NCBI RefSeq assembly: GCF_001306415.1 | Contig: NZ_LDJX01000003.1 | Span: 124,001 to 188,000 of the forward strand | Direction of reading: 5' to 3' | DNA from: Croceitalea dokdonensis DOKDO 023 | Lineage (GTDB): Bacteria > Bacteroidota > Bacteroidia > Flavobacteriales > Flavobacteriaceae | DNA length: 64,000 nucleotides | Shown: positions 44,985-54,520 of the stretch, piece by piece | Position numbering within the stretch: position 1 is the first letter of the stretch | Layout of the letters: every line of letters starts with the position of its first letter | Program-made: the position numbers and the translations under genes | The notes under the pieces: model-generated | What the model was told of the DNA's origin: nothing | The model's input: only the letters and a program-made list of their open reading frames with translations | Databases searched by the model: none

Positions 44985-45572
44985 ATGCCAAGAACACTTG
45001 AACAGAATAAAAAAATTAAAGAAGCCTCCAAAAAGCGCATTATGGAAGCTGCTTTAAAAGTCTTTGGGGAATATGGTTTTGATGGCGCCTCCGTAAGTCA
45101 AATAGCTAGAGAGGCAGGTATAAGTACCGGTTTAATGTACAACTATTTTGCGAGTAAGGATGATTTGGTCTTGACTATCGTGGATGACTTTTTAGAACAT
45201 CATTTTGGCGAATGGGGAAAGAAAATTTCCGATGCTCAAACACCTTATGACAAACTGGTTGTAGCTGTTGACCGATACGTCATACCGCTACAGGAAGATG
45301 TAAACAAATGGCGATTGATTAGGGAGTTGTCAGTGAGAAAGGAATTCAAGGATGAGTTTTGGAATATTGTCTCTCCTATCAGAAATGTTTACGCAAAACA
45401 ATTGGAAAGTCTCTATCTGCAATTAGGAGAAGACCCAGTTAAAGGATTCTGGGGCCTCCAGACTTTCCTCGAAGGAGTCGCGAGTTGTTATTGTAGCTAC
45501 GGAGAAAAATATCCAATTCAGCAAATAAGAAATCAATACTTAAAGGGATATAGACAAAAGCTTTACGAGTGA
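44985..45572 (+). CDS. TetR/AcrR family regulator of the island cargo
   Basis: This 195-aa repressor has an N-terminal HTH (about residues 15-60; RIMEAALKVFGEYGFDGASV, IAREAGISTGLMYNYFASKDDL) and a helical ligand domain of no named type. The ATG at 44985 follows its own palindromic operator. The same site lies before the CocE-type gene at 41305. So it probably controls itself, the hydrolases and perhaps the TonB receptor gene downstream. The inducer is probably the cluster's substrate. Confidence 0.92.
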   Translation: MPRTLEQNKKIKEASKKRIMEAALKVFGEYGFDGASVSQIAREAGISTGLMYNYFASKDDLVLTIVDDFLEHHFGEWGKKISDAQTPYDKLVVAVDRYVIPLQEDVNKWRLIRELSVRKEFKDEFWNIVSPIRNVYAKQLESLYLQLGEDPVKGFWGLQTFLEGVASCYCSYGEKYPIQQIRNQYLKGYRQKLYE

Positions 45573-45662
45573 TAATGGAAAGGGGGTTCAATGTTCCACC
45601 ATCCAAACCCCCAATACCTTGTATCAATTACTAACGTGAATTACTAACTAATACTTTTTAAA

Positions 45663-48158
45663 ATGACCACAAAAATGGAAAAATTTACAGAGAAAACGAA
45701 ATCGTGTGTATTTCAGGTTCGAAAAAAGGCAAGTTTTCTACTGAGTGCTTTACTGCTAATCTTCTTTAATTTGGCTTATGGAAATAAAAGCCCTTTGCCA
45801 GCACAACAGCAGGTAACGATTTCTGGAAAAATAAGTGATTCCAATACTGGGGAGCCATTGGCAGGAGCCAATGTAGTTTTGATGGGCGGTACACAAGGTA
45901 CTACGGCAGATTTTGATGGTAATTATAGTTTCACCATTACTTCGCAAGATGATGCTGTTCAGTTAGAGGCCAGTTATATCGGGTATGCTACTAAGGTGAC
46001 CTCGGTAAATATAACCGGAGCCTCGGTTACCGTAAACTTTTCATTGAACCAATCGGCTCAAGCGCTCGGAGCCGTAGTGGTTACCGCAAACAAACGTGGT
46101 GAACGTCTACAAGATGTTCCCAGTTCAGTTCAAGCCCTTACCAGCGAGACTGTTGAACAAATTGGAATACGCGATATCAACGAAGTATTGGCCTTTGTGC
46201 CGGGGGCTTCTGAAGACCTATCGTTTGGAGCCGGTCTAAGACAGTACCAGTTGAGGGGTATTCCCCAAGGTCCTGGCGACCCTACCATAGGGTATTACGT
46301 AGATGACATCCCTTTTAATTTTTTTGGTTTTCGCTGGGCACCTTTAGGTAGAACCTTTGACGTGAGTCGCGTAGAAGTGCTGAGGGGCCCCCAAAGTACC
46401 TTGTACGGTGCGGGAGCAATGGGTGGTGTTATAAAGTTTGTGACTAATAAACCCAATTTGTATGAATTCGGCGGAAAAGCGGTTGCTGGTTTGACCACTT
46501 TGGCGGATGGGGATTCAGGTTATTATACTGATTTGGCATTGAACGTACCTATTATTAAAGAAAAATTAGCAATTCGACTTACCGGAAGTTTAGAGCAAAT
46601 TGGAGGTTACGCAGATAACAATCCAGAATTATTGCAAGAAGACTTTGCAAAGAATATAAATGAGGCAGATATATCGCAGTTCAGGGCTCAATTGCTATAC
46701 CAGCCCACAGAGAACTTCCAGATAAGAGCATCTTATTATAGGAACGAGAATGAACAGGATGGTGGTACGTTTCTGTCTGAGCTTGACCCCGAAATTTTAT
46801 TGGGTTCAAAAAATGACATAGCCAGAGCAAATTGGGAAGTTTTCTCAGGTACCTTACAATATGATTTTAGTTTCGCTACCCTTACTTCGACATTTAGCTC
46901 AATAAATGTGGAATCAACAGTTTCTACAAGTCTGTTTTTAGGTGATGTATTCGGCACGGGAGAACCTCTGGGTTTGTTGACCTCATTTAGTGACAACAAT
47001 GTTAAAGGCTTCAATCATGAGACTAGAATAACTTCAAGGGGGGATGGTCCTTTTAAATGGCTTGGTGGCTTCTATTTTGTAGAATCGGATGCTACATTCG
47101 ATTCCTTTATTGTTCCCGAACTAGCGTTCTTCCCTCCCTCAGAGTCCCTTTCACAATCCGTATCACCCTCATTTTTTGGAGAGGTTTCCTATGGATTTTT
47201 GGATAATAAATTGGTTGCGCTTGCGGGCTTGAGAACCTTTAGAGATCGTCGAACTTTTACCGAAGACTTTATCTCATTTACTGCCGATGGTGCTGTGCCA
47301 GTAACGGACCAGCAGCAAAACACCTTTACTAGTATCAATCCACGATTAAACCTTTCTTATCAACCTAATGAAAACACCAATTTCTATATTAATGCCGCCA
47401 AAGGATTTAGAGGCGGACAATTCAACAGCAATGCCGTTGTTGCGGAACATACTGCTTTTGGCTTACCGGCATCCAACCTTATAGAATCCGATGAGATTTG
47501 GAGTTATGAAGTTGGTTCTAAACTATCATTGGCAGAAAATCAAGTTTCGGTTGAGCTTGCAGCCTATAGACAGAATTGGAGTAATGCCATTCTTCAATTT
47601 GCCGTGGTATCTTTTGCCGACTATAATGTAGGAGACGTATTGGGGCAAGGTATCGATTTAGGAGTGGCCTATGCCCCTGCGAACACCCCATGGACCTTTA
47701 CCGCAACTGCAAACTTGAACAGTACTGAATTTGATGATATCCGCCCGGAACTTTTGGAAAGCATAGAGGTTCCTTCTGGTGTGGCGGATCCTCCAACTAT
47801 TGAAGTGCAGCCATTGGGCTTCCAAAATGGTGATGCCTATCCCTTTGTTCCAAACTTCACCTTCGCTGCCAGTATCAATTACAACAAGACGTTTGGAACC
47901 AAAGGATGGGGTACCAACAATACTGTCTCCTTCTCACATAGAGGCGAACAGCCTGGTAATGGGGATATTGTATCCGACCCTTTGTCTTTGATGCGTTTAC
48001 GTCTAGGGGTGACCAAAGATAATTTTGCTATAACCTTATTCGGAAACAATCTGTTCAATGATAGGGATTCTAATTATGCACAACGCACACCTGCATTAAC
48101 CGCCTTTACACCTACGCTACCAAGACAACTTGGTTTAGAGGTAAGTGTCGGATTTTAA
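45663..48158 (+). CDS. TonB-dependent outer membrane receptor (island)
   Basis: This 831-aa receptor has a long signal segment (to about residue 42), a carboxypeptidase-regulatory-like domain (about 50-130; SGKISDSNTGEPLAGANVVL), a plug (about 140-260; RGERLQDVPSSVQALTSE, VEVLRGPQSTLYGAGAMGG) and a 22-strand barrel with a C-terminal Phe (LGLEVSVGF). The plug style is that of siderophore and small-substrate receptors rather than of SusC, and no SusD follows. It lies between the TetR gene and an amidohydrolase. It probably imports the compound handled by the cluster. Confidence 0.9.
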   Translation: MTTKMEKFTEKTKSCVFQVRKKASFLLSALLLIFFNLAYGNKSPLPAQQQVTISGKISDSNTGEPLAGANVVLMGGTQGTTADFDGNYSFTITSQDDAVQLEASYIGYATKVTSVNITGASVTVNFSLNQSAQALGAVVVTANKRGERLQDVPSSVQALTSETVEQIGIRDINEVLAFVPGASEDLSFGAGLRQYQLRGIPQGPGDPTIGYYVDDIPFNFFGFRWAPLGRTFDVSRVEVLRGPQSTLYGAGAMGGVIKFVTNKPNLYEFGGKAVAGLTTLADGDSGYYTDLALNVPIIKEKLAIRLTGSLEQIGGYADNNPELLQEDFAKNINEADISQFRAQLLYQPTENFQIRASYYRNENEQDGGTFLSELDPEILLGSKNDIARANWEVFSGTLQYDFSFATLTSTFSSINVESTVSTSLFLGDVFGTGEPLGLLTSFSDNNVKGFNHETRITSRGDGPFKWLGGFYFVESDATFDSFIVPELAFFPPSESLSQSVSPSFFGEVSYGFLDNKLVALAGLRTFRDRRTFTEDFISFTADGAVPVTDQQQNTFTSINPRLNLSYQPNENTNFYINAAKGFRGGQFNSNAVVAEHTAFGLPASNLIESDEIWSYEVGSKLSLAENQVSVELAAYRQNWSNAILQFAVVSFADYNVGDVLGQGIDLGVAYAPANTPWTFTATANLNSTEFDDIRPELLESIEVPSGVADPPTIEVQPLGFQNGDAYPFVPNFTFAASINYNKTFGTKGWGTNNTVSFSHRGEQPGNGDIVSDPLSLMRLRLGVTKDNFAITLFGNNLFNDRDSNYAQRTPALTAFTPTLPRQLGLEVSVGF

Positions 48159-48175
48159 TCTTAAAAGCTACCCAA

Positions 48176-49651
48176 ATGACAAAAATTAGAAAAAGTGTAC
48201 TCGGAATAATTCTGATAGTACTTCTATGGAGCTGTCAATCTGAAAAAACCAAGCAAATTGAGGCCGATTGGCTTATCGCCAATATTACCGTAATAGATGT
48301 GGAAACTGGTGATGAATTACCAAATTCCTATGTCGCGATTATCGGGGATAGTATTTCTGCGGTGCTTGATGAGCAGGTTACAATACAGGATACCACCAAG
48401 GTAATAGATGGTACCGGAAAATATCTTATACCCAGTTTTTGGGACATGCATGCCCATGTAAGTTTTAACCACAAGTATCAGCAAGGTCTGTTGGTCGCCA
48501 ATGGAGTTGCAGGCGTTAGAGAAATGTGGGGCAAAATGGATATCATAGACTCGATTAGGCAAGAAACCAAAAAAGGTAACATGATTGCCCCGGAGATCTA
48601 CACGTCTTCGGCAATAATTGGGGGAGACCCCCCCTACTGGCCAGGTTCCGACATTGTAGGAAACGCAGAACAAGCAAAATCAGTGCTTCAAAACCAAGCT
48701 AATGAGGGTGTTGATTTCTTTAAAATATATAGTCTGCTCAACAAAGATGCTTATATGGCTATTGCCGAAGAGAGTAAGCGTTTGGGAATACCTTTCGCGG
48801 GACACGTACCTGAATCGGTTTCGCTCTTCCAAGCCATAGATGCGGGACAAGCAACCACCGAACACTTGATGCGATTTATTCCTTCTTGCTCCACCGCTGA
48901 GGAGGAATTTTATGGAACCGCTGGCCTGTCCAGCTTTGTAGCTGAAAAGATTGAGCGTTCTTTGGAGACATTTAGCCAAGAAAAGTATGATAGCCTAGTT
49001 CAAAAATTAGCCAAAAGTGACACATGGCTAGTTCCTACCATGGTAACGAAAAGGGGTATCGCCATGGCTACTGATACAATTTTGCTTAGCGTTGATCCAG
49101 AAATAAATCCTCTAATCAAATTTATGCCTGCCCATTCCGTAGCGGTATGGAAAATGATGCCACAATTTGCCGAAATGAAATTTGGTGATGGTTTTTTTGA
49201 AGCCAATAGGAAAAGATATGAAAAGGAAATGAGCCTACTTGGTGATATGCAAGATAAGGGCGTCAAGTTTTTGGTCGGTACCGATTACGCCAATCCACAT
49301 TGCTATCCTGGTTTTTCAATGCATACAGAGATGCAGCTCTTGGTCGAAGGAGGCTTTAGCCCTTTCGAGGCATTACAGGCAGCCACTTATAATCCCGCCC
49401 TCTTTTTCAAAAAAACAAATGAAATGGGTACGGTCGCAGATGGAAAAGTTGCCAATTTAATTTTGCTCAATGGAAATCCGCGTGAAGATATTGGCAATAC
49501 CGAAACAATAGAGGCTGTTTTTCTTCGTGGCGTTTACATGGACAGGAATCGTTTGGACGGACTAATTGAAGAATCAAGGGCCTTAGCTGAAAAGGAAATC
49601 AATGAAGTGGAGTTACCAGGAGGGATGCCTATTCACATGCACATGCACTAA
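48176..49651 (+). CDS. amidohydrolase lipoprotein (island)
   Basis: This 491-aa enzyme is exported as a lipoprotein (LLWSC, Cys20). Its metal site is like that of the chromosomal amidohydrolase at 23300: FWDMHAHVSF (H-x-H), FAGHVPESV, TTEHLMRF, and VGTDYANPH for the catalytic Asp. A C-terminal tail is rich in Met and His (GGMPIHMHMH), which may bind metal. The family cleaves amides, lactams and X-Pro-type bonds. It follows the TonB receptor by 17 bases. Confidence 0.88.
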   Translation: MTKIRKSVLGIILIVLLWSCQSEKTKQIEADWLIANITVIDVETGDELPNSYVAIIGDSISAVLDEQVTIQDTTKVIDGTGKYLIPSFWDMHAHVSFNHKYQQGLLVANGVAGVREMWGKMDIIDSIRQETKKGNMIAPEIYTSSAIIGGDPPYWPGSDIVGNAEQAKSVLQNQANEGVDFFKIYSLLNKDAYMAIAEESKRLGIPFAGHVPESVSLFQAIDAGQATTEHLMRFIPSCSTAEEEFYGTAGLSSFVAEKIERSLETFSQEKYDSLVQKLAKSDTWLVPTMVTKRGIAMATDTILLSVDPEINPLIKFMPAHSVAVWKMMPQFAEMKFGDGFFEANRKRYEKEMSLLGDMQDKGVKFLVGTDYANPHCYPGFSMHTEMQLLVEGGFSPFEALQAATYNPALFFKKTNEMGTVADGKVANLILLNGNPREDIGNTETIEAVFLRGVYMDRNRLDGLIEESRALAEKEINEVELPGGMPIHMHMH

Positions 49652-49790
49652 TTTTCGTTGGAAATAACAATAAGTTAAGGATATGGTATTAATGCGTTTT
49701 ACGCGGCTTATTTGATATTGAAAAAACAAGTTTAAGATATTTCGATGAACTCTTATACCTCTATATCCGCCAGTACCTAAAAATGTTTAA

Positions 49791-51173
49791 ATGGAGAAAA
49801 ACACCCAGAAAAGCGATTCATTAGGTAATCATCCATACGATTTCCCACTTGCGGCTAAAATACCTCAGGAGGTCTTGGATAAAGAAGTGGAAAAACTGGA
49901 AGGGCTTAAAACCGCACCACTACATAAAAAGCTTTTAGGCTATGCAAAAATGGGTGGTCCAGGCTTTATGGGCGCTGCGATTACCCTTGGAGCCGGAACT
50001 TTGACCGCTTCTATGTTGTCCGGGGCGGAGTTTGGGTATAAGACACTTTGGATTTACTGGGTGGCTATGGGACTCTCCTTGTTCATGATGGCGGCTATGG
50101 CTCGTTTCACATCCTTCGGGAAGGAGCCTTTCATAAGAACCCAAAACCGATATCATGGCCGTATCATTGGTTCGTTCCTAACCGCCTTTATAGGTCTAGG
50201 CGCTGTAGCGGTCATCTTCAATTCAGGTCAGTACAGTTTGGGTACCAATATTTTGGAAAGTATGACCCCGCTTATTGGGTTTGAGTTTCCACGGCAATAC
50301 AATTGGGTTGTTTATATGGGCATAACCACTTGGCTGACCCTTAGCTACGGAAAAGGTTCAAAGGGTACTAGGTTGGTTGAAAATTTCATGAAGATTTGCA
50401 TAGGTATAATGATTTTATGCTTTGGGGCCACCTTGATTTTGGTAGGAATAGACTGGAATCAATTTTTTAAAGGCGTTTTTGTGCCTTGGTTGCCTTCCGG
50501 AAGCGCTGGGATTGACCTGTTCATAGCATCTTCCGCAGCTGCGGTCGGAGTGGCCGATTGGATGTTTTTTCATTATTCAGGATTGGCCCGTGGATGGGGG
50601 AAAAAACACGAAAGTTTACAACGTTCCGACTTTTCAATGGGCCTTTTCATTCCCTTTGTATTGATAAATTTCTTGGTAGTGGCGGTTTTCGCGCAGACCC
50701 TTTATGGCGAAGGCACCATTCCCCAGACTGCTGCGGAGCTTTCCAAGGCGCTTGAACCTTTATTGGGTGCAGATGCTGCAATGTTGGTATTTTATATTGG
50801 CTTCTTATCAGTTCCAATATCCTCTAGTGTGGGCCTCGGTATACTTTCCGGACTTGCGTTTCATGAAGCGTTTGGATGGAAAATGGATACCTCTTCCTGG
50901 CGTTGGAAATTAACCGTTTTACTTCCCCAATTTGGATTTTTGGCTGTTTGGTATCCCAATCCTGTTTGGCTGGTCATCATAATAGGTGCTTTTCTGTCGT
51001 TGACCAACAATGTTGTGGGTTGGTCGGTCTATCTCCTCTTGAACGATAAGAGGGCTTTGGGAGATAAAAGAAGTTCTTCCCGTTTCTGGAACACGGGGGT
51101 CTTGATACAAATCACCTTATTGAACATGGTGGCAATTTTATATGTTTTAAATCGATTGGGATTATGGATTTAG
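49791..51173 (+). CDS. Nramp-related inner-membrane transporter
   Basis: This 460-aa protein has 11 or so transmembrane segments in the Nramp/LeuT-like order. The first helix reads GGPGFMGAAITLGAGTLTA where canonical Nramp has D-P-G-N; the sixth reads ASSAAAVGVADWMFFHYSGLA where Nramp has M-P-H. Both metal-binding motifs are thus missing. It is related to the family but may carry another substrate. It overlaps a small membrane protein by 10 bases. Confidence 0.82.
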   Translation: MEKNTQKSDSLGNHPYDFPLAAKIPQEVLDKEVEKLEGLKTAPLHKKLLGYAKMGGPGFMGAAITLGAGTLTASMLSGAEFGYKTLWIYWVAMGLSLFMMAAMARFTSFGKEPFIRTQNRYHGRIIGSFLTAFIGLGAVAVIFNSGQYSLGTNILESMTPLIGFEFPRQYNWVVYMGITTWLTLSYGKGSKGTRLVENFMKICIGIMILCFGATLILVGIDWNQFFKGVFVPWLPSGSAGIDLFIASSAAAVGVADWMFFHYSGLARGWGKKHESLQRSDFSMGLFIPFVLINFLVVAVFAQTLYGEGTIPQTAAELSKALEPLLGADAAMLVFYIGFLSVPISSSVGLGILSGLAFHEAFGWKMDTSSWRWKLTVLLPQFGFLAVWYPNPVWLVIIIGAFLSLTNNVVGWSVYLLLNDKRALGDKRSSSRFWNTGVLIQITLLNMVAILYVLNRLGLWI

Positions 51174-51355
51174 ATAAAAAGTACGGCTTGGCCACGTTGA
51201 GGGTTTGGGGGTTAATTTTAAACTTCATGATGAATTTCTTGACCTTGTTTGGAGCTGCTAATTATTTGCGCGGTGATACGGATGCAACGGTTATGATCGT
51301 GGGGATTATCGGGACCATAATTTGTATAACGGTTCTTTCCAAACCCCAAAATTAA
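51164..51355 (+). CDS. small two-helix membrane protein
   Basis: This 63-aa protein has two hydrophobic segments (about residues 11-32 and 42-58). Its start overlaps the Nramp-like gene by 10 bases, which suggests a subunit or stabiliser of that transporter. No family is known to me. Confidence 0.7.
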   Translation: MDLDKKYGLATLRVWGLILNFMMNFLTLFGAANYLRGDTDATVMIVGIIGTIICITVLSKPQN

Positions 51356-51365
51356 AAATGAATAC

Positions 51366-51782
51366 ATGGATTTAAAGAAATTATTGCAGAGCTCTCCCTT
51401 TCATCGCTTACTCGGATTGAAATGGATTTCCTCAAATATGAACGAGGTCGTATTAGGTGTCGATTACAAGAAAGAATTGGATGGTAGCGACGAAGGAGTG
51501 AACATACACGGAGGGGTTATAGCCTCCCTTATTGACGTATCGGCTTGCTTTGCCATGATGAATGCAATTGGTGGTGATGCTCCAAACATGAACTTGGAGG
51601 TACATTATACCCTAATGGCGGCCTCGGGAGATTCTTTGAAAGCCACGGCCAAGACACTTAAAGTAGGACGAACAATCGGAATCGCTGATGTCATAGTGAC
51701 AAATCAAGATGGAAAGCTGATTGCCGTTGGACGTTCCACACTAGCAAACGCAGCACCATCTCGGGATAAATTAACGAAATAG
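51366..51782 (+). CDS. hotdog-fold acyl-CoA thioesterase (PaaI type)
   Basis: This 138-aa cytosolic enzyme has the hotdog core: NIHGGVIASLIDVSACFAMMN (the H-G-G-x4-D pattern), then LEVHYTLMAASGDSLKATAK and GRTIGIADVIVTNQDGKLIAVG. It hydrolyses acyl- or aryl-CoA thioesters. The acyl-CoA ligase two genes on would make its substrate. It is 10 bases from the small membrane protein. Confidence 0.9.
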   Translation: MDLKKLLQSSPFHRLLGLKWISSNMNEVVLGVDYKKELDGSDEGVNIHGGVIASLIDVSACFAMMNAIGGDAPNMNLEVHYTLMAASGDSLKATAKTLKVGRTIGIADVIVTNQDGKLIAVGRSTLANAAPSRDKLTK

Positions 51783-51809
51783 AAATACTAACCTTTAACA
51801 AAAAACATA

Positions 51810-52817
51810 ATGAAAGCGATAGTACTGCACCAACACGGCGGCGTCGAAGAATTCAAATTTCAAGAGGTTCCAACACCAGAATTGGGCCCTAAGGATGTAA
51901 AGGTAGCCATTAAAGCGGTGAGCCTTAACTTCCTTGATATTCTCGTCCGAAGGGGTAGTCCCGGACTCCATGTAGAATTCCCGCACATTGGAGGTGGCGA
52001 CATGGCTGGAGAAATAGTTGCCACAGGGAATGGAGTTTCTGAATTCTACGTGGGTCAACGAATTTTGGTTCAAGCCATATATACCCAAGAAAATGGGAGG
52101 CCCGCACTTATGGGCGAACAGGGCAACGGAGGACTATGTGAATACATGGTGTTGCCCAAAGAACACATCATACCCATAGCCGATAGCTTAAGCTATGAAG
52201 ATGCAGCCTGTTTGCCCGTGGCTTATGGAACAGCATGGCGCATGTTGATGACCCGCGGTAAGCTGACCAAAGAAGATAGCATATTTATTTTGGGTGCAGC
52301 GGGTGGCGTAGGTACCGGATGCCTCCAAATCGCAAAAATGGTGGGATGCAAGAAGATTTTTGTTGCGGCAGGATCTCAGGAAAAATTGGAATTACTTAAA
52401 GAGCTAGGAGCGCATGAATTAATAAATTATAAAGAGGAACCTGAATTTCACAAAGCAATAAGGTCTAGAAATGATGGAAAACCTGTTGATGTAGTTGTAA
52501 ATTATGTAGGAGGCGAAAGCTGGGCCACAAGTTTAAAATGCCTTAAAAATGACGGTCGTTTGTTAACCTGTGGTGGTGCCGCGGGATATTGGCCCAAAAC
52601 AGATCTCAGATATATTTTCGGTAAGGAATTGAATATAATCGGTTCCGATGGATGGACCATGCAAGACCTAAAAGATTTGATTAAGGCTACGGAAGAGGGG
52701 CGTATCAAACCCGTTATAGATAGTGTGATGCCCTTCTCCAAAATTGCAGAGGCCCACCAGCGGATTGAAAATCGAGAAGTCATTGGAAAAATTGTGCTCA
52801 CACCTGATTTTGATTGA
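51810..52817 (+). CDS. zinc-free quinone oxidoreductase-like (MDR superfamily)
   Basis: This 335-aa NADPH-dependent reductase has a GroES-like N-terminus (HQHGGVEEFKFQEVP, VKVAIKAVSLNFLDILVRRG) and a Rossmann domain with IFILGAAGGVGTGCLQIAKM (about residues 155-174). The zinc ligands of alcohol dehydrogenases are absent. It would reduce a quinone, enone or enoyl-CoA. Its stop overlaps the start region of the acyl-CoA ligase gene. Confidence 0.9.
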   Translation: MKAIVLHQHGGVEEFKFQEVPTPELGPKDVKVAIKAVSLNFLDILVRRGSPGLHVEFPHIGGGDMAGEIVATGNGVSEFYVGQRILVQAIYTQENGRPALMGEQGNGGLCEYMVLPKEHIIPIADSLSYEDAACLPVAYGTAWRMLMTRGKLTKEDSIFILGAAGGVGTGCLQIAKMVGCKKIFVAAGSQEKLELLKELGAHELINYKEEPEFHKAIRSRNDGKPVDVVVNYVGGESWATSLKCLKNDGRLLTCGGAAGYWPKTDLRYIFGKELNIIGSDGWTMQDLKDLIKATEEGRIKPVIDSVMPFSKIAEAHQRIENREVIGKIVLTPDFD

Positions 52818-52822
52818 ATAAC

Positions 52823-54367
52823 ATGGATGCGATTCAGTCAAATAATTTAGGCACACTTTTTTATGGAGCAGTCCTACTCTATCCTAATAAGGTCGCCATT
52901 GTCCAAGATGAACGCTCAATCACATATAGCGAACTTCAACATCGGACGTTAAGACTAAAATCATATTTGACCGAGCTCGGCATAAGGAAAGGAGATAAGG
53001 TTGCTATCTTGGCCGAAAATGATTTTCGTTTCGCTGAATGTCTTTTTGGTATTATGCAGGTGGGAGCAATCGCCGTGCCAATCAACATAAAGATGGGTGA
53101 AGAAATTCTGGACTATATTCTCGAGAATTCAGAAACCAAGTATTTAATATGTACCAAAACCTTTGAGGATTATGCGAAACACGCAACATCAAATAAATTA
53201 GATTTAATAGGCTATTTGATTCTTGATAATCAGGAACTGTATGAGCAAAAAATATATCAAAAAGCACAACTGGATATAGTTGTAAGGGTTGAACCCGAAG
53301 ATACTGCATTGATTATGTATACCTCGGGATCCACGGGTAAACCAAAAGGTTGTCAACTAACCCATGGTGGAACCCTTTGGATGATAAAAACAACAGTACA
53401 CAGTTATTTCGTGGACAACACGGATAGTTCTTTGATTACAGGTCCATTATACCATGCCAATGCGCTTTGGTGTACATTTTATCCCATGATATTTTGTGGT
53501 GGAACGGTTTACGTTCGTTCTGGTTTTGAAGCGATGGACGCGCTAAAATCCATTGCCAAGTTCAAACCAACCTATATCGCTGGGACACCAGCTATGTTCG
53601 CTTTGTTGTTGCGAAAAATTGCTGAGAAGGAAATCCCAAGTTCGTCAATGGCCTGTTTACGTTTTCTGGTCTTTGGGTCAGCTCCTGTTTCACAAAAATT
53701 ATTGAATGACATCCAAGCTCAATGGGATTGCGATATATTGGAAGGTTACGGTTCCACCGAGGCAGGTATCGTCAGCTGTTTGCCGCGATGGGGAATGAAA
53801 AAAATTGGAAGTATAGGCATTCCTTTTAAGGATGTGGAAGTTAAAATCATTGATACCTCTACAGGGGGAGAATGCAAAGTTGGGGAGGTGGGTGAATTGT
53901 ATATCAAGTCCCCAGCTCTGTTGTCTTGCTATTACAAAAATCCAACGGCTTTCGCAAAAAAGATGAAATCAGGTTGGTTTACATCGAACGATTTGGTCGT
54001 GATGGATAGCGATGGCTATCTCTATTTTAAGGGCCGAACCGATGATATGATCAATTGTGGAGGAGAAAATATTTTCCCAAAAGAAGTTGAACAACTGCTG
54101 TTGAAACATCCCATGGTAGCGGATGTCGCTGTTCTTCCGGTTAAACACCCACTGAAAGGTAGTGCCCCAGTAGCATGGGTGGTATATAAAGATAGTGAAG
54201 AACCATCCGAAAAAGGCATAAAAGATTATGCCCTTGAAAATGGACCGGCGTACGCACATCCTCGACGTGTGTTTTTTATAGATGAACTACCGCTCAATGG
54301 AACAAAAAAGGTGAACTACAAAGAGTTGGAAACACTTACCAAAGAAGAATTGCCACATGGACTTTAG
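52823..54367 (+). CDS. AMP-binding acyl-CoA ligase
   Basis: This 514-aa enzyme activates a carboxylic acid as acyl-AMP and then acyl-CoA. P-loop: ALIMYTSGSTGKPKGCQLTH (about 165-184); EGYGSTEAGI; GWFTSNDLVVMDSDGYLYFKGRTDDMI; GGENIFPKEVEQ; final catalytic Lys near NGTKKVNYKEL. The ATG at 52823 comes 5 bases after the oxidoreductase stop. Which acid it takes cannot be read. Confidence 0.93.
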   Translation: MDAIQSNNLGTLFYGAVLLYPNKVAIVQDERSITYSELQHRTLRLKSYLTELGIRKGDKVAILAENDFRFAECLFGIMQVGAIAVPINIKMGEEILDYILENSETKYLICTKTFEDYAKHATSNKLDLIGYLILDNQELYEQKIYQKAQLDIVVRVEPEDTALIMYTSGSTGKPKGCQLTHGGTLWMIKTTVHSYFVDNTDSSLITGPLYHANALWCTFYPMIFCGGTVYVRSGFEAMDALKSIAKFKPTYIAGTPAMFALLLRKIAEKEIPSSSMACLRFLVFGSAPVSQKLLNDIQAQWDCDILEGYGSTEAGIVSCLPRWGMKKIGSIGIPFKDVEVKIIDTSTGGECKVGEVGELYIKSPALLSCYYKNPTAFAKKMKSGWFTSNDLVVMDSDGYLYFKGRTDDMINCGGENIFPKEVEQLLLKHPMVADVAVLPVKHPLKGSAPVAWVVYKDSEEPSEKGIKDYALENGPAYAHPRRVFFIDELPLNGTKKVNYKELETLTKEELPHGL

Positions 54368-54520
54368 CACAAATATTTCAATGGGATTTTTTTATGGGAT
54401 TTTTGTTATTCCAATAATGATTCAGAAAATCTGTGAGCTTCCAGATAAGCTTCATATTCACATCACAGGATTATTTATTGACAAAACCCAGGTTGGGTAC
54501 CAATCTAAATATAAAATAAG

